From the NCBI RefSeq assembly GCF_902170305.1, contig NZ_CABHWW010000028.1, forward strand, positions 124,001 to 188,000: 64,000 nt of DNA. Direction: 5' to 3'. This document shows positions 16,787-24,869 of the stretch, in pieces (the stretch's first letter is position 1; every line of letters begins with the position of its first letter). A program made the position numbers and the translations under genes. This DNA comes from Yersinia alsatica. GTDB taxonomy: Bacteria; Pseudomonadota; Gammaproteobacteria; Enterobacterales; Enterobacteriaceae. The notes under the pieces were generated by a model. It was not told where the DNA came from. It saw only the letters and a list, made by a program, of their open reading frames with translations, and searched no databases.

Positions 16787-16825
16787 CTTAGTACCACGGG
16801 CGCTAATGGTTAGCCCCGAACTGAG
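16787..16825 (+). promoter_or_regulatory. Flagellin leader hairpin (copy 2)
   Basis: Same structure as at 15567-15605: CTTAGT/ACTGAG, CGGG/CCCG, GCTAA/TTAGC and a TGG loop, just before lafA2. Relative to copy 1 the stem differs only by a C-G to T-G change that keeps pairing, and by the unpaired base before GCTAA. A GCCGTTAT at 16766-16773 could be a sigma-28 -10 box, but no -35 TAAA stands at the right distance. Confidence 0.8.
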
Positions 16826-16837
16826 GAGAATTATCCC

Positions 16838-17941
16838 ATGGCAATGTCCATTTTTACTAATCCAGCCAGCATGTCAGCCATCAACTCACTGAACCGCGCT
16901 AATGCATTGCAAAGCGTTTCTGCAATGCGTATGACCAGCGGCAAACGTATTAACTCGGCCTCTGATGATGCAGCCGGTATGCAGATTGCTTCCCGCCTGA
17001 ACAGCCAGGTGCGCGGCATGAATGTGGCGATGCGCAATATTTCAGACACTAAATCGATGCTGAAAACGGCGGAAGGGGCCTTTGTTGAGTCAGATAATAT
17101 CCTGAACCGTATGAAAGATTTGGCGACCCAGTCAGCTAATGACACCAATGCTAAAGGCGACCGTGCTGCCTTGCAGAAAGAGTTCACTCAGTTGGGTCAG
17201 GAGCTGAAAAGCATTCTGGATAACACCAGCTACAGCGGTGAAAAACTGTTTGCCACCGGCGGTAAATTGACTGGCAAGCTGAACTTCCAGACTGGCGCGC
17301 AGAAAGGTGAAGGTCTGGAGCTGGATGTAGCGACGCAAATTGACGGTTTGATTAAGGGCGTGACCAAAGAAGTGAAGGCCGATGATACTGCTACAGTTGG
17401 CACTATTGAAAAGGATTTGGATGTTGCACAAAAAGCTTTAGACGCTAAAACCACTGATGAAGATGCCGCAAAGCAGAAATATGACGATGAGGTGGTAAAA
17501 CTCAACGGTGGTACGGGCTCACCAACGGATGTTGATTCAGCTAAAACAAAATGGGACGCCGCAATTGTCGATACGAAAACAGCCACTGACAATCTGGACG
17601 AGTTATTTGTCCGCGATGATTATGATGCTGGTGTGGCCACCCTAACGATTGGCGATGCTAAAAAAGCAATGAAAGCGGTAACCGAGCTGGAAAAAGCCGT
17701 GGCCACCTACGGTGAAATGCGCTCCACACTGGGTGCCAATATCAACCGTCTGGATTCCAGCGCCGCTAACCTGTCAAACATGAAAGACAACACCGAACTG
17801 GCGATGAGCAGCATCATGGACACTGATTTTGCGGTGGAAATGACCAACTCTTCGCGTAACCAAATGCTGATGCAGACCAGCTCAATGATGCTGAAACAGT
17901 CTAACGGCATGGTGAACATGATTGGCAACCTGCTGGGCTAA
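16838..17941 (+). CDS. lafA2: Lateral flagellin 2 (LafA paralog)
   Basis: A 367-residue flagellin, a tandem duplicate of the preceding gene. Residues 1-171 differ from copy 1 at one position (Ala to Ser in DLATQ-x-ANDT), and the last 77 or so residues from YGEMRSTLGANINRL on are the same. The centre (about 172-290) is different and more acidic, with DTATVGTIEKDLDVAQKAL and NGGTGSPTDVDSAKTKW. It has its own leader hairpin, Shine-Dalgarno and terminator. Both proteins should co-polymerise or alternate in the lateral filament. Confidence 0.96.
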   Translation: MAMSIFTNPASMSAINSLNRANALQSVSAMRMTSGKRINSASDDAAGMQIASRLNSQVRGMNVAMRNISDTKSMLKTAEGAFVESDNILNRMKDLATQSANDTNAKGDRAALQKEFTQLGQELKSILDNTSYSGEKLFATGGKLTGKLNFQTGAQKGEGLELDVATQIDGLIKGVTKEVKADDTATVGTIEKDLDVAQKALDAKTTDEDAAKQKYDDEVVKLNGGTGSPTDVDSAKTKWDAAIVDTKTATDNLDELFVRDDYDAGVATLTIGDAKKAMKAVTELEKAVATYGEMRSTLGANINRLDSSAANLSNMKDNTELAMSSIMDTDFAVEMTNSSRNQMLMQTSSMMLKQSNGMVNMIGNLLG

Positions 17942-17979
17942 GCTCCATCTTGGCAAAAAGGGCTGCGGCTTAAAACACG

Positions 17980-18005
17980 ATACCGCTTTCGGGCGGTATT
18001 TTTTC
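17980..18005 (+). terminator. Terminator after lafA2
   Basis: ATACCGC (17980-17986) pairs with GCGGTAT (17993-17999) around TTTCGG, followed by TTTTT. The stem arms are the same 7-mers as in the lafA1 terminator, so the terminator was probably duplicated with the gene. Confidence 0.93.
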
Positions 18006-18091
18006 CTCTGTAGTTTGCTGCGCTCTTCCGCTGAATGGAAAAATCATTTCCTCTGTGAAATTTAACTCATTAAATATCAATGAATTAAAGT

Positions 18092-18107
18092 TGGCACGAG
18101 GATTGCT
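18092..18107 (+). promoter_or_regulatory. Sigma-54 (-24/-12) promoter of the lafB operon
   Basis: TGGCACGAGGATTGCT matches TGGCAC-N5-TTGCW at every conserved position, with GG (18093-18094) and GC (18105-18106) exactly 10 bp apart. Transcription should start near 18118, one base before an ATG at 18119. That makes the downstream ATG at 18155, with its own Shine-Dalgarno, the better lafB start. Confidence 0.92.
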
Positions 18108-18154
18108 AACAATAAACGATGCTGAATAACGCAAATCATACCGGGAGTAATAGC

Positions 18155-19489
18155 ATGCTTGATTTTGATCCCAGCCAAATGGCGCAAGGTGCAGCCAATA
18201 GTCTGTTCGAGGTACGGGTTAATCGATTAAAAGGCCAGCAGGCTCAATTTAAGAAAGAACAAGATGCATTAAGCAAAATACAAAGTGGCTTAAATGATTT
18301 TCGTACCGCGCTGAATGGCATCAATAAAAGAGATGAGGGGGTGCTAAAGCTGAAAACCACCTCCAGTGATGAAGAGATTGCTACGGTTACCGCTAACCAT
18401 AAAGCGGCGAAAGGCAGCTATAACCTGTTTGTTAAACAGTTGGCGAGTACTCATCAATTAGCACTGCAAGATCTTGACGATAGCACTGTGGCTAATGCCA
18501 CTGGCCCTTTTGAGCTGGAGATCGGTGGCAAAACCATCAGCATTGAAACTGGCTCTTTGAACACGGTTGCCGATCTGGCTGAGGCGATTAATAAGCACAA
18601 AGATAATCAGGACAGTGACAAAAAAGAATTGCTCACGGCTGCGCTGATCCGTAGTGGCGGCAAAGTGGTGCTGACATTAACCAGCAGCAACAGCGGCAAG
18701 GATAACAAAATTACGCTACCTGGCTCATTGCCTACTGCTTTTGCTGGGGTAAGTAAAAAAGAGTTATCAGCTGCGGCCGATGCTGAGGTTTGGCTGGGGA
18801 ATGAGAATAGCGGGATTCAGATTCTGCACTCGAGCAATACGTTGGACTCAGTGATTGACGGGGTCACCATCAATCTGACGAAAGTGCAAAAAACTGGCGA
18901 TGCGCCGCTGCATATCGACGTTGAGATGGATAGTTCTGCCACCAAAGAACAAGTTAAGAAGTTTGTTGATGCATTTAATCGCATTAAAAAGCTGGTGATG
19001 CCTACCCGAGATAAGGTCGACGACAGCAAAGATAAGGATGCCACCACCCGCTATAGCAGCAATTCAAACCATGGTATTAGTGCGTTAAATAGCATCCTTA
19101 ATAGCTTGGTTCGCCAGCCTATCGATGGCAAAAGCATTCTTGATTTCGGCATTAAAACCAACCGTGATGGTGGGTTAGAAATCGACAGCAAAAAATTTGA
19201 GCAGGCAATAAAAGACGATCCTAAAGCATTAGTGGCTTTGCTAAACGGTGACAGTGGATTATTGAAAAAACTGGATACTAGCCTCGAACCTTATATCAAT
19301 AAAAACACCGGATTACTGAAAGGGCGTAATGAGTCGCTTGAGCGTAAAACAGCCAGTATCCATAAGCAGCTTGATATGTTGAAAGAGCAACATAGCCAAA
19401 CATTTGAGCGCTATCTGTTGCAGTTTAGCAAGATAAAAGAGGCTTCGGCGCAAATGGCATTAAACATGCGAGCCTGGGGTTTTAACTGA
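18155..19489 (+). CDS. lafB: Filament cap protein FliD (LafB)
   Basis: The filament cap that folds and inserts flagellin at the growing tip; 444 residues from this start. The N-terminal FliD domain includes NRLKGQQAQFKKEQDALSKI, and the C-terminal FliD domain includes KTNRDGGLEIDSKKFEQAIK followed by LVALLNGDSGLL. The frame is open from an ATG at 18119 (456 residues), but the sigma-54 promoter puts the transcript start right there. I therefore choose 18155, which has GGGAG at 18143-18147 seven bases upstream. First gene of the lafB-C-D-E-F-S-T-U unit. Confidence 0.92.
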   Translation: MLDFDPSQMAQGAANSLFEVRVNRLKGQQAQFKKEQDALSKIQSGLNDFRTALNGINKRDEGVLKLKTTSSDEEIATVTANHKAAKGSYNLFVKQLASTHQLALQDLDDSTVANATGPFELEIGGKTISIETGSLNTVADLAEAINKHKDNQDSDKKELLTAALIRSGGKVVLTLTSSNSGKDNKITLPGSLPTAFAGVSKKELSAAADAEVWLGNENSGIQILHSSNTLDSVIDGVTINLTKVQKTGDAPLHIDVEMDSSATKEQVKKFVDAFNRIKKLVMPTRDKVDDSKDKDATTRYSSNSNHGISALNSILNSLVRQPIDGKSILDFGIKTNRDGGLEIDSKKFEQAIKDDPKALVALLNGDSGLLKKLDTSLEPYINKNTGLLKGRNESLERKTASIHKQLDMLKEQHSQTFERYLLQFSKIKEASAQMALNMRAWGFN

Positions 19490-19509
19490 TGATCGGGCAG
19501 GAATAGATT

Positions 19510-19896
19510 ATGTATACCAATCAGGAACCTGGTTCTTATCAAGGGGCTGATATTGCCATGCAGGCGGCAGCGGCAACACCACATCAATTAGTGTTGATGC
19601 TGTTTGATGGTCTACAGGATGAGTTGGTGCGGGCCAAAAGTCATATTGTGGCGAAACGCTATGAGCATAAGGCGCAAAGCATCAATAAATGCATTGATAT
19701 TCTGAATGCACTGACCAGTTCACTGGACTTTGAGCGTGGTGGTGAACTGGTCGTCAATCTTGGCAAGATTTATGACTTCTGCGTTTACCGGCTCTACGAT
19801 GCCAGCAATCAGTTATCAGTTGATTTTGTGGCTGAAGTAGAACAAATCCTGGCCACACTGCGCAGTGGCTGGGAAGCAATAAAGGATACTGAATGA
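19510..19896 (+). CDS. lafC: Flagellin export chaperone FliS (LafC)
   Basis: A 128-residue four-helix chaperone that binds the flagellin C-terminus in the cytoplasm. It shows the FliS signature TPHQLVLMLFDGLQDELVRA and the later YDFCVYRLYDASNQLSVDFV. It follows lafB by 20 bp and overlaps lafD by 4 bp (ATGA). Confidence 0.93.
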   Translation: MYTNQEPGSYQGADIAMQAAAATPHQLVLMLFDGLQDELVRAKSHIVAKRYEHKAQSINKCIDILNALTSSLDFERGGELVVNLGKIYDFCVYRLYDASNQLSVDFVAEVEQILATLRSGWEAIKDTE

Positions 19897-20225
19897 ATGG
19901 TTTAGCATTAATTGAGCAGTTGCAGTGCGAGTTGCTTGATGTAGCACAGCAGAATCACTGGGATGCTATGCCACTGATAAATCAACGTATTGATCAACTG
20001 GTGACTTTTTTGCAGCAACAACATTCGGTGCCGCAAGCGATTGAGCAGGCCATGCAGCAATTAAAAACTCACTATCAATGGGCTTATCAGCAGTCTTTAT
20101 TGTATCAGGCACATTTAAACAGCAGCATGGCACAATTACGGCAAGCTCAACCCGGGATTACCGCCTACGCGGAGATGGCCATCACAGCCTACCAAAATAT
20201 GGCCACGGAAGAGGAGCAGCGGTGA
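19893..20225 (+). CDS. lafD: FliT-like chaperone LafD
   Basis: A 110-residue helical protein immediately after the FliS homologue, where fliT sits in primary systems and lafD in lateral ones. It would chaperone the cap protein LafB. Visible are Gln-rich amphipathic helices (NQRIDQLVTFLQQQHSVPQA) and no membrane segment. Sequence conservation is low, so the functional statement is inference. It overlaps lafC by 4 bp and lafE by 4 bp. Confidence 0.68.
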   Translation: MNGLALIEQLQCELLDVAQQNHWDAMPLINQRIDQLVTFLQQQHSVPQAIEQAMQQLKTHYQWAYQQSLLYQAHLNSSMAQLRQAQPGITAYAEMAITAYQNMATEEEQR

Positions 20226-21244
20226 TTACATTAACAGGCTTTGCTCAGGCGACCAGCCAACTGGCATCTGAGTCGGGGTTAGAAAATCCCCCGGTCACGG
20301 GTAATGCAGAGGATGCGGGAATCAATAATCTGGCGGCTTTCGATGCAGCTCTTTTGCAGGCGAGAGAGCCACATCAGCCTATCTCACTAAGGCCCTCGGT
20401 GGTGATGGACTTGATGGCACAAGTTGATGATGCCGGGAAGAATAGCGCGACAACGCCAGCAATGGATGAACAGAACCAGCAGTTGCTGAATGTGTTACTA
20501 CATAGTCATGCACAGAATGCGCCAGCGCCAAGTTTACTGTCTATGACGGCTTTACCACGCAGTCTGCCGCAGGATACAGGCAACTCGACGACAGAACTGA
20601 TGCCGCCGGGGCCGCAGAAGAAGTCGTCAGCATTAGTGAGTTTGCTGAAATCAACTGGGCCAAGGCTGGATATCACATCGCCAGCGGCCAGCGTGGGTGA
20701 AAATGCATTATCTGGCCGGATGGTACCGGAGGGATTAAGCCCGGTAATACAGTCAGCGGCACAAGCTCCCGCCAATGGAAATGGTGCTAATCATCCTCAT
20801 GAGGCGACCGCGCCACGCATGGAAAGCCAATTAACTCTGGCGAAAAGCCAGCCAGAGTGGTCGCAGCAATTACGAACCGTGCTAGGCGAGCGCCTGCAAT
20901 TACAGGTCGAAAACAAAGTGCAGCATGCCACTATTCGGCTTGATCCCCCGGATATGGGCAAAATTGATATTTCAGTACATATGGAAGGAGGAAAACTACA
21001 AGTTCATATCAATGCGAGTCAGGGGGATGTTTATCGGGCATTACAACAGAGTAGTGCCGAGTTACGACAGGCATTAACCGGGCAAAATAGTGCTGCTGTT
21101 GAGGTGCAAATATCGGCGAATAGCCAGCAACAACAGCGCCAACAGCAGCATCAAAAACCACATGACGATATTTTGGCCGCACGTCATATTGAGACTCAAG
21201 TGGATATGGGCATCGACGACGGTACACTCTTAATTACTGTATAA
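20222..21244 (+). CDS. lafE: Hook-length control protein FliK (LafE)
   Basis: Secreted molecular ruler and export-specificity switch, 340 residues from the GTG at 20222. The C-terminal Flg_hook domain is clear (VQHATIRLDPPDMGKIDISV, then a HINASQGDVYRALQQSSAEL block). The first 230 residues are low-complexity and disordered. The frame is open further upstream to 20078, inside lafD. The GTG overlaps the lafD stop (GTGA) and has GAGGAG five bases upstream, so it is the better start. Confidence 0.88.
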   Translation: MITLTGFAQATSQLASESGLENPPVTGNAEDAGINNLAAFDAALLQAREPHQPISLRPSVVMDLMAQVDDAGKNSATTPAMDEQNQQLLNVLLHSHAQNAPAPSLLSMTALPRSLPQDTGNSTTELMPPGPQKKSSALVSLLKSTGPRLDITSPAASVGENALSGRMVPEGLSPVIQSAAQAPANGNGANHPHEATAPRMESQLTLAKSQPEWSQQLRTVLGERLQLQVENKVQHATIRLDPPDMGKIDISVHMEGGKLQVHINASQGDVYRALQQSSAELRQALTGQNSAAVEVQISANSQQQQRQQQHQKPHDDILAARHIETQVDMGIDDGTLLITV

Positions 21245-21254
21245 GGGACGACAA

Positions 21255-21722
21255 ATGAACAGCAATAAAAAAACACTTTCAATGAAAGTGTGGGGACTTC
21301 TATTGTTAATTATCCTGACCGCCGCAGCGGTAAATTATCATAAGGATATTTTGGCTAAGTTTAAGAGTAAGCCAGTGACCATCAGTAAATCTTTTATTCG
21401 TGGAAATAAGGCTGTTCAGTTTGTTGAAATAAAGAACATGATTATTACGCTGAAAGATAATAAATCCGAGCGTTATCTACAACTCGAGCTGGGTATTGCC
21501 ACCGGTGATAATAATGATGTTAAAAAAGTGATTGCTATGGTGCCGGTTATTCAATCGGCCACTGTTAATTTACTCTCTAACATGGATTATCAAGCTGTAC
21601 GTAATACATCTATTATCGATTTGCGTCGCCAACTGATGAGTGAATATAAAAAGGATTTTGAAAGTTTAAATGTCCCAATGCCATTTGATGATGTGGTGAT
21701 TAGCCGTATGGTGTTCCAGTAA
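21255..21722 (+). CDS. lafF: FliL-like stator-associated protein (LafF)
   Basis: A 155-residue inner-membrane protein with one N-terminal helix (VWGLLLLIILTAAAVNY, about residues 12-28) and a periplasmic domain. The domain holds VKKVIAMVPVIQSATVNLLS and ends DDVVISRMVFQ, the typical FliL C-terminus. FliL rings surround and activate the stator, consistent with its place two genes before the stator. It starts 10 bp after lafE. Confidence 0.88.
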   Translation: MNSNKKTLSMKVWGLLLLIILTAAAVNYHKDILAKFKSKPVTISKSFIRGNKAVQFVEIKNMIITLKDNKSERYLQLELGIATGDNNDVKKVIAMVPVIQSATVNLLSNMDYQAVRNTSIIDLRRQLMSEYKKDFESLNVPMPFDDVVISRMVFQ

Positions 21723-21727
21723 TCAAT

Positions 21728-22423
21728 ATGGCGATAATGGACATTAATGATAATTTGGCGCTAACGCCTGCGGAAGAAAGCCAATATCTGGCTGCGTATT
21801 TACCTTTGGTAAAACGTGTTGTCAGACAACTTTCATTTCAGGCGGATAGTGTTATCGGCAGAGAGGATATGCAGCAAGTTGCATTGATGGGGCTATTAGA
21901 GGCACTACGCCGCTATGGGCATCCTGACGGGCAATTTGCTGCCTATGCTGTTCATCGAATTCGGGGTGCGGTGCTGGATCAACTGCGCGAACATGACTGG
22001 CGACCACGTAGGCTAAGGCAGAAAACGCATAAAACCAATGAAGCTATTCGTAAAGTAGCACGGCAATTGGGCCATGAACCCAGCTTTGAGGAAATTAATG
22101 CCGAACTGCAACTGACGGCAGAGGAATATCAAGAGTATTTATTATTGGAGAGCGCCAGTGCAATGGAAAGCCTGGACGATATTCTTTCACTGGAAACGCC
22201 CACTGATGCTTTACAAAGCAGGCAGTTGGAAGAGGGTATTATTATTGAAGATAATCTTAATCAAGCTATCGCTTCATTAGAGGAGCGAGAGCAGATGATT
22301 TTGCATCTTTATTATCAAAAAGAAATGAGTATGAAAGAGATTGCTGAAGTTTTAGATCTCACTGAAGCACGAATTTGTCAGCTTAATAAAAAGTTAGTAC
22401 AGAAAATTAAATCATTTTTTTAA
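21728..22423 (+). CDS. lafS: Flagellar sigma-28 factor LafS (FliA family)
   Basis: A 231-residue RNA polymerase sigma factor for late lateral genes. Region 2 shows YLPLVKRVVRQLSFQADSVI, REDMQQVALMGLLEALRRYG and FAAYAVHRIRGAVLDQLREH, with the FliA-typical DWRPRRLRQKT. Region 4 has LNQAIASLEEREQMILHLYY and the helix-turn-helix MKEIAEVLDLTEARICQLNK. LfgM (2293-2568) is its likely anti-sigma. The ATG at 21728 is 5 bp after lafF and has no strong Shine-Dalgarno; an ATG at 21737 is possible. Confidence 0.95.
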   Translation: MAIMDINDNLALTPAEESQYLAAYLPLVKRVVRQLSFQADSVIGREDMQQVALMGLLEALRRYGHPDGQFAAYAVHRIRGAVLDQLREHDWRPRRLRQKTHKTNEAIRKVARQLGHEPSFEEINAELQLTAEEYQEYLLLESASAMESLDDILSLETPTDALQSRQLEEGIIIEDNLNQAIASLEEREQMILHLYYQKEMSMKEIAEVLDLTEARICQLNKKLVQKIKSFF

Positions 22424-22438
22424 AATGTCGAGGGTATT

Positions 22439-23305
22439 ATGCAGAAATTATTTGGGCTGCTGGTCATTATGGTATGTGTGATTGGTGGCTATATGATGTC
22501 AGGCGGAATGTTATCTTCCTTCTGGCAACCCGGGGAGATAATTATTATCCTCGGATCAGGGGTGGGAGCCATGATATTGGCAAACCCCGGTTATGTATTA
22601 AAAGAAATGTGGCACCAGATTCTTGCCATCACCCGCAAGAGTGAATATACCGCCGAATTTCAGCAGCAATTACTGATGCTCTTATATGAATTACTCGAAA
22701 TGGTGGATGAAGGCGGATTAAAACGCTTGGATGAGCATATTGAAACCCCGGCTAATAGCCCGCTATTCCAGCGCTACCCTCTTATTTTACAAGACCAGCA
22801 TCTGGTGACTTTTATCTCTGATAATTTCCGCCTAATGGCGATGGGCAAAATCAATCAACATGAGCTGGAAGGTATACTCGAACAGGAATTATCGGCGGTA
22901 GAAGAGGAACTTTTGGTTCCCTCGCGCTCCTTTCATCGCACCGCTGAAGCGATGCCTGGGTTTGGTATCTGTGCCGCCGTATTGGGCATTATCATCACCA
23001 TGCAATCCATTGACGGCTCGATTGCAATGATCGGCATTAAAGTGGCAGCCGCCTTGATCGGCACTTTCCTAGGGGTATTCATCTGCTACTGCTTGATGGA
23101 CCCACTGGCTAATGCCATGGAACAGGCGATGAAAAAGAAACTGGCGTTCTTTGAATGTGTGCGGATGGTGTTGGTCAATCATGTGGCCGGTAAACCTTCA
23201 CTGCTGGCCGTCGACGCGGGGCGTAAAATGTTACCGCTGGACAGCAAACCGACCTTTGCCACTCTGGATTCGTGGATTAACAAGCTGATGATGGCAGGCG
23301 CGTAA
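22439..23305 (+). CDS. lafT: Stator subunit MotA-like (LafT)
   Basis: A 288-residue inner-membrane channel component of the lateral motor. Helices are visible at about residues 1-20 (FGLLVIMVCVIGGYMMSGGM), 28-50, 170-190 and 200-222. The conserved Pro of MotA lies in AEAMPGFGICAAVLGIIITM. Cytoplasmic charge-bearing loops that touch FliG sit around 80-160. It overlaps lafU by 1 bp (TAATG). It has the length and domain order of E. coli MotA. Confidence 0.94.
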   Translation: MQKLFGLLVIMVCVIGGYMMSGGMLSSFWQPGEIIIILGSGVGAMILANPGYVLKEMWHQILAITRKSEYTAEFQQQLLMLLYELLEMVDEGGLKRLDEHIETPANSPLFQRYPLILQDQHLVTFISDNFRLMAMGKINQHELEGILEQELSAVEEELLVPSRSFHRTAEAMPGFGICAAVLGIIITMQSIDGSIAMIGIKVAAALIGTFLGVFICYCLMDPLANAMEQAMKKKLAFFECVRMVLVNHVAGKPSLLAVDAGRKMLPLDSKPTFATLDSWINKLMMAGA

Positions 23306-24213
23306 TGAGAAGTCATGCCATGGGTGGGCAAACCACCATAATCAAACGTTCTGCCAGAAAGAAATATGAAAGCGGGCATTCTGGTGCATGGAAAGTGGCT
23401 TTTGCCGACTTTACTCTCGCCATGATGGCGCTGTTTATGGTGCTGTGGATTGTCGGAGTGGTCTCGGAAGAGGAGCGACAAGAGATTGTCGCGCAACTGA
23501 ATGGCCAGACTATTTTTGCCCAGCAATCCTTTATTTCGATTCCGTCTAAAAGCAGAAGTGGCGGCGGCAAGTTCTCTGACAGTATCGATGGTCAAGAACA
23601 GGCCAAAGAGACCAAAAGTAACCTCGCGGTAGAGGCACCAGAGCCGGAGCAGTCATTGGAAGAGGTGGTGGATAAATCCCGTCAGGAGATGGAAGAGTTA
23701 TCGCGCATTATTATGCAGATTACGTCTGCTTATGACGCACAATCCAATCTGCATATGGAAGTGGTTCCCCAAGGGCTGCGTATTCTGATTCAGGATGATA
23801 AACAGCGAGATATGTTCCAACGCAGTAGCGCAGTACTGACCCCGTTTTTCAGCCGTTTACTGGGTGAGCTGGCACCGGCCTTTAATGAGATGGACAATAA
23901 AATCATTATTACCGGGCATACCGATGCGTCCCGTTATCGCGACCAAGTGCGGTACAACAATTGGAATCTGTCGGGGGAAAGGGCATTGATGGCGCATAAA
24001 GCGCTGGTAAATGGTGGATTGGACGAAGGTCGAGTATTGCAAATCAATGCGATGGCCGATCAGATGTTGCTGAACACCACCGAACCTTTAGCCGCTAAAA
24101 ACCGCCGCATTGAGATCATGGTGTTAACTAAAACCGCCTCTGACACCCTCTATCAGTTCTTTGGCAATCACGGAGAGAATGTAGTGAAATCGGCAATGAA
24201 TAAAGCCGAGTAG
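23305..24213 (+). CDS. lafU: Stator subunit MotB-like (LafU)
   Basis: A 302-residue peptidoglycan-anchored stator protein. The single transmembrane helix WKVAFADFTLAMMALFMVLW contains the proton-carrying Asp (Asp35, the counterpart of E. coli MotB Asp32). The C-terminal OmpA-like domain is intact (IIITGHTDASRYRDQV, NLSGERALMAHKAL, AAKNRRIEIMVL). In several E. coli strains the lafU remnant is broken; here it is full length. Last gene of the cluster. Confidence 0.94.
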   Translation: MRSHAMGGQTTIIKRSARKKYESGHSGAWKVAFADFTLAMMALFMVLWIVGVVSEEERQEIVAQLNGQTIFAQQSFISIPSKSRSGGGKFSDSIDGQEQAKETKSNLAVEAPEPEQSLEEVVDKSRQEMEELSRIIMQITSAYDAQSNLHMEVVPQGLRILIQDDKQRDMFQRSSAVLTPFFSRLLGELAPAFNEMDNKIIITGHTDASRYRDQVRYNNWNLSGERALMAHKALVNGGLDEGRVLQINAMADQMLLNTTEPLAAKNRRIEIMVLTKTASDTLYQFFGNHGENVVKSAMNKAE

Positions 24214-24228
24214 TTACATTGCTATTTT

Positions 24229-24276
24229 CACTGTCCAGCCAACCCTCGAATACCCCCGGGCTGGGCGGTGCTTTTT
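24229..24276 (+). terminator. Terminator after lafU
   Basis: CACTGTCCAGCC (24229-24240) pairs with GGCTGGGCGGTG (24259-24270), 12 bp with two G-T pairs, followed by CTTTTTATT. It closes the lateral flagellar cluster. Confidence 0.75.
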
Positions 24277-24323
24277 ATTGGGAACAGCCACATACCCGCA
24301 TCACGAATAGGTGGCTGATGAAA

Positions 24324-24791
24324 TTAGCGTGGAGTGATAGTGACAGTATTGCCATGGGTTGCAATGGTAACTCGTTGACCAGCATGGAATTGTGTCACTC
24401 CTTGGGCTTGAACAACCAGGAATGTGGTGCCGTTATCTCGACGAACTTCTAATTCAACACCGCTACTGCGGTTCAGCATACTTTGAACTTGTTGGCCAAC
24501 AACACCGCCAGCAACCGCCCCTGCGGCAGTGCCAAGACGACGGCCTGTACCGCCACCGATGGTATTACCCAAGAAGCCACCTACCACCGCACCGCCAACT
24601 GCACCGGCAATGTTATTTCCATCACCGCCCTGAATAGTGACTGGGCGTACAGAAACCAGAGTACCGTAAGTTACCGTTTGGGTAACACCCGCTTGAGAGC
24701 TGCTGAATGTATCGCCCGAAAGGGTATTATTATTGGCGCAGCCACTGAGTGTGGCAACGGCGATAGCAACAACAATGAATGGCTTGATCAT
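24324..24791 (-). CDS. SlyB-like glycine-zipper outer-membrane lipoprotein
   Basis: A 155-residue lipoprotein, the same length as E. coli SlyB and aligned with it throughout: lipobox ATLSGC (Cys18), NNTLSGDTFSSSQAG, YGTLVSVRPVTIQGGD, a Gly-zipper (IAGAVGGAVVGGFLGNTIGG), and the C-terminus GQRVTIATHGNTVTITPR. SlyB-type proteins stabilise outer-membrane proteins and are often PhoP-regulated; I see no PhoP box here. Yersiniae would be expected to carry another slyB elsewhere, so this may be a paralog, and I leave the symbol empty. It is convergent with lafU. Confidence 0.9.
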   Translation of the reverse strand: MIKPFIVVAIAVATLSGCANNNTLSGDTFSSSQAGVTQTVTYGTLVSVRPVTIQGGDGNNIAGAVGGAVVGGFLGNTIGGGTGRRLGTAAGAVAGGVVGQQVQSMLNRSSGVELEVRRDNGTTFLVVQAQGVTQFHAGQRVTIATHGNTVTITPR

Positions 24792-24841
24792 AAAGGAACC
24801 CCTTTTAGCGCATAACCGGTTGAATATTGACCGGTAAATTC

Positions 24842-24869
24842 ATCATAGCACGGCTCATTTACCAGTAAA
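24842..24869 (-). promoter_or_regulatory. Candidate sigma-70 promoter of the SlyB-like gene
   Basis: On the minus strand TTTACT (24869-24864), 16 bp, TATGAT (24847-24842): the -10 matches 5 of 6. The predicted start site near 24835 falls at a pair of ACCGGT motifs (24815-24820 and 24830-24835) that flank an ATATT core and form an imperfect dyad, a possible operator. Confidence 0.5.
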
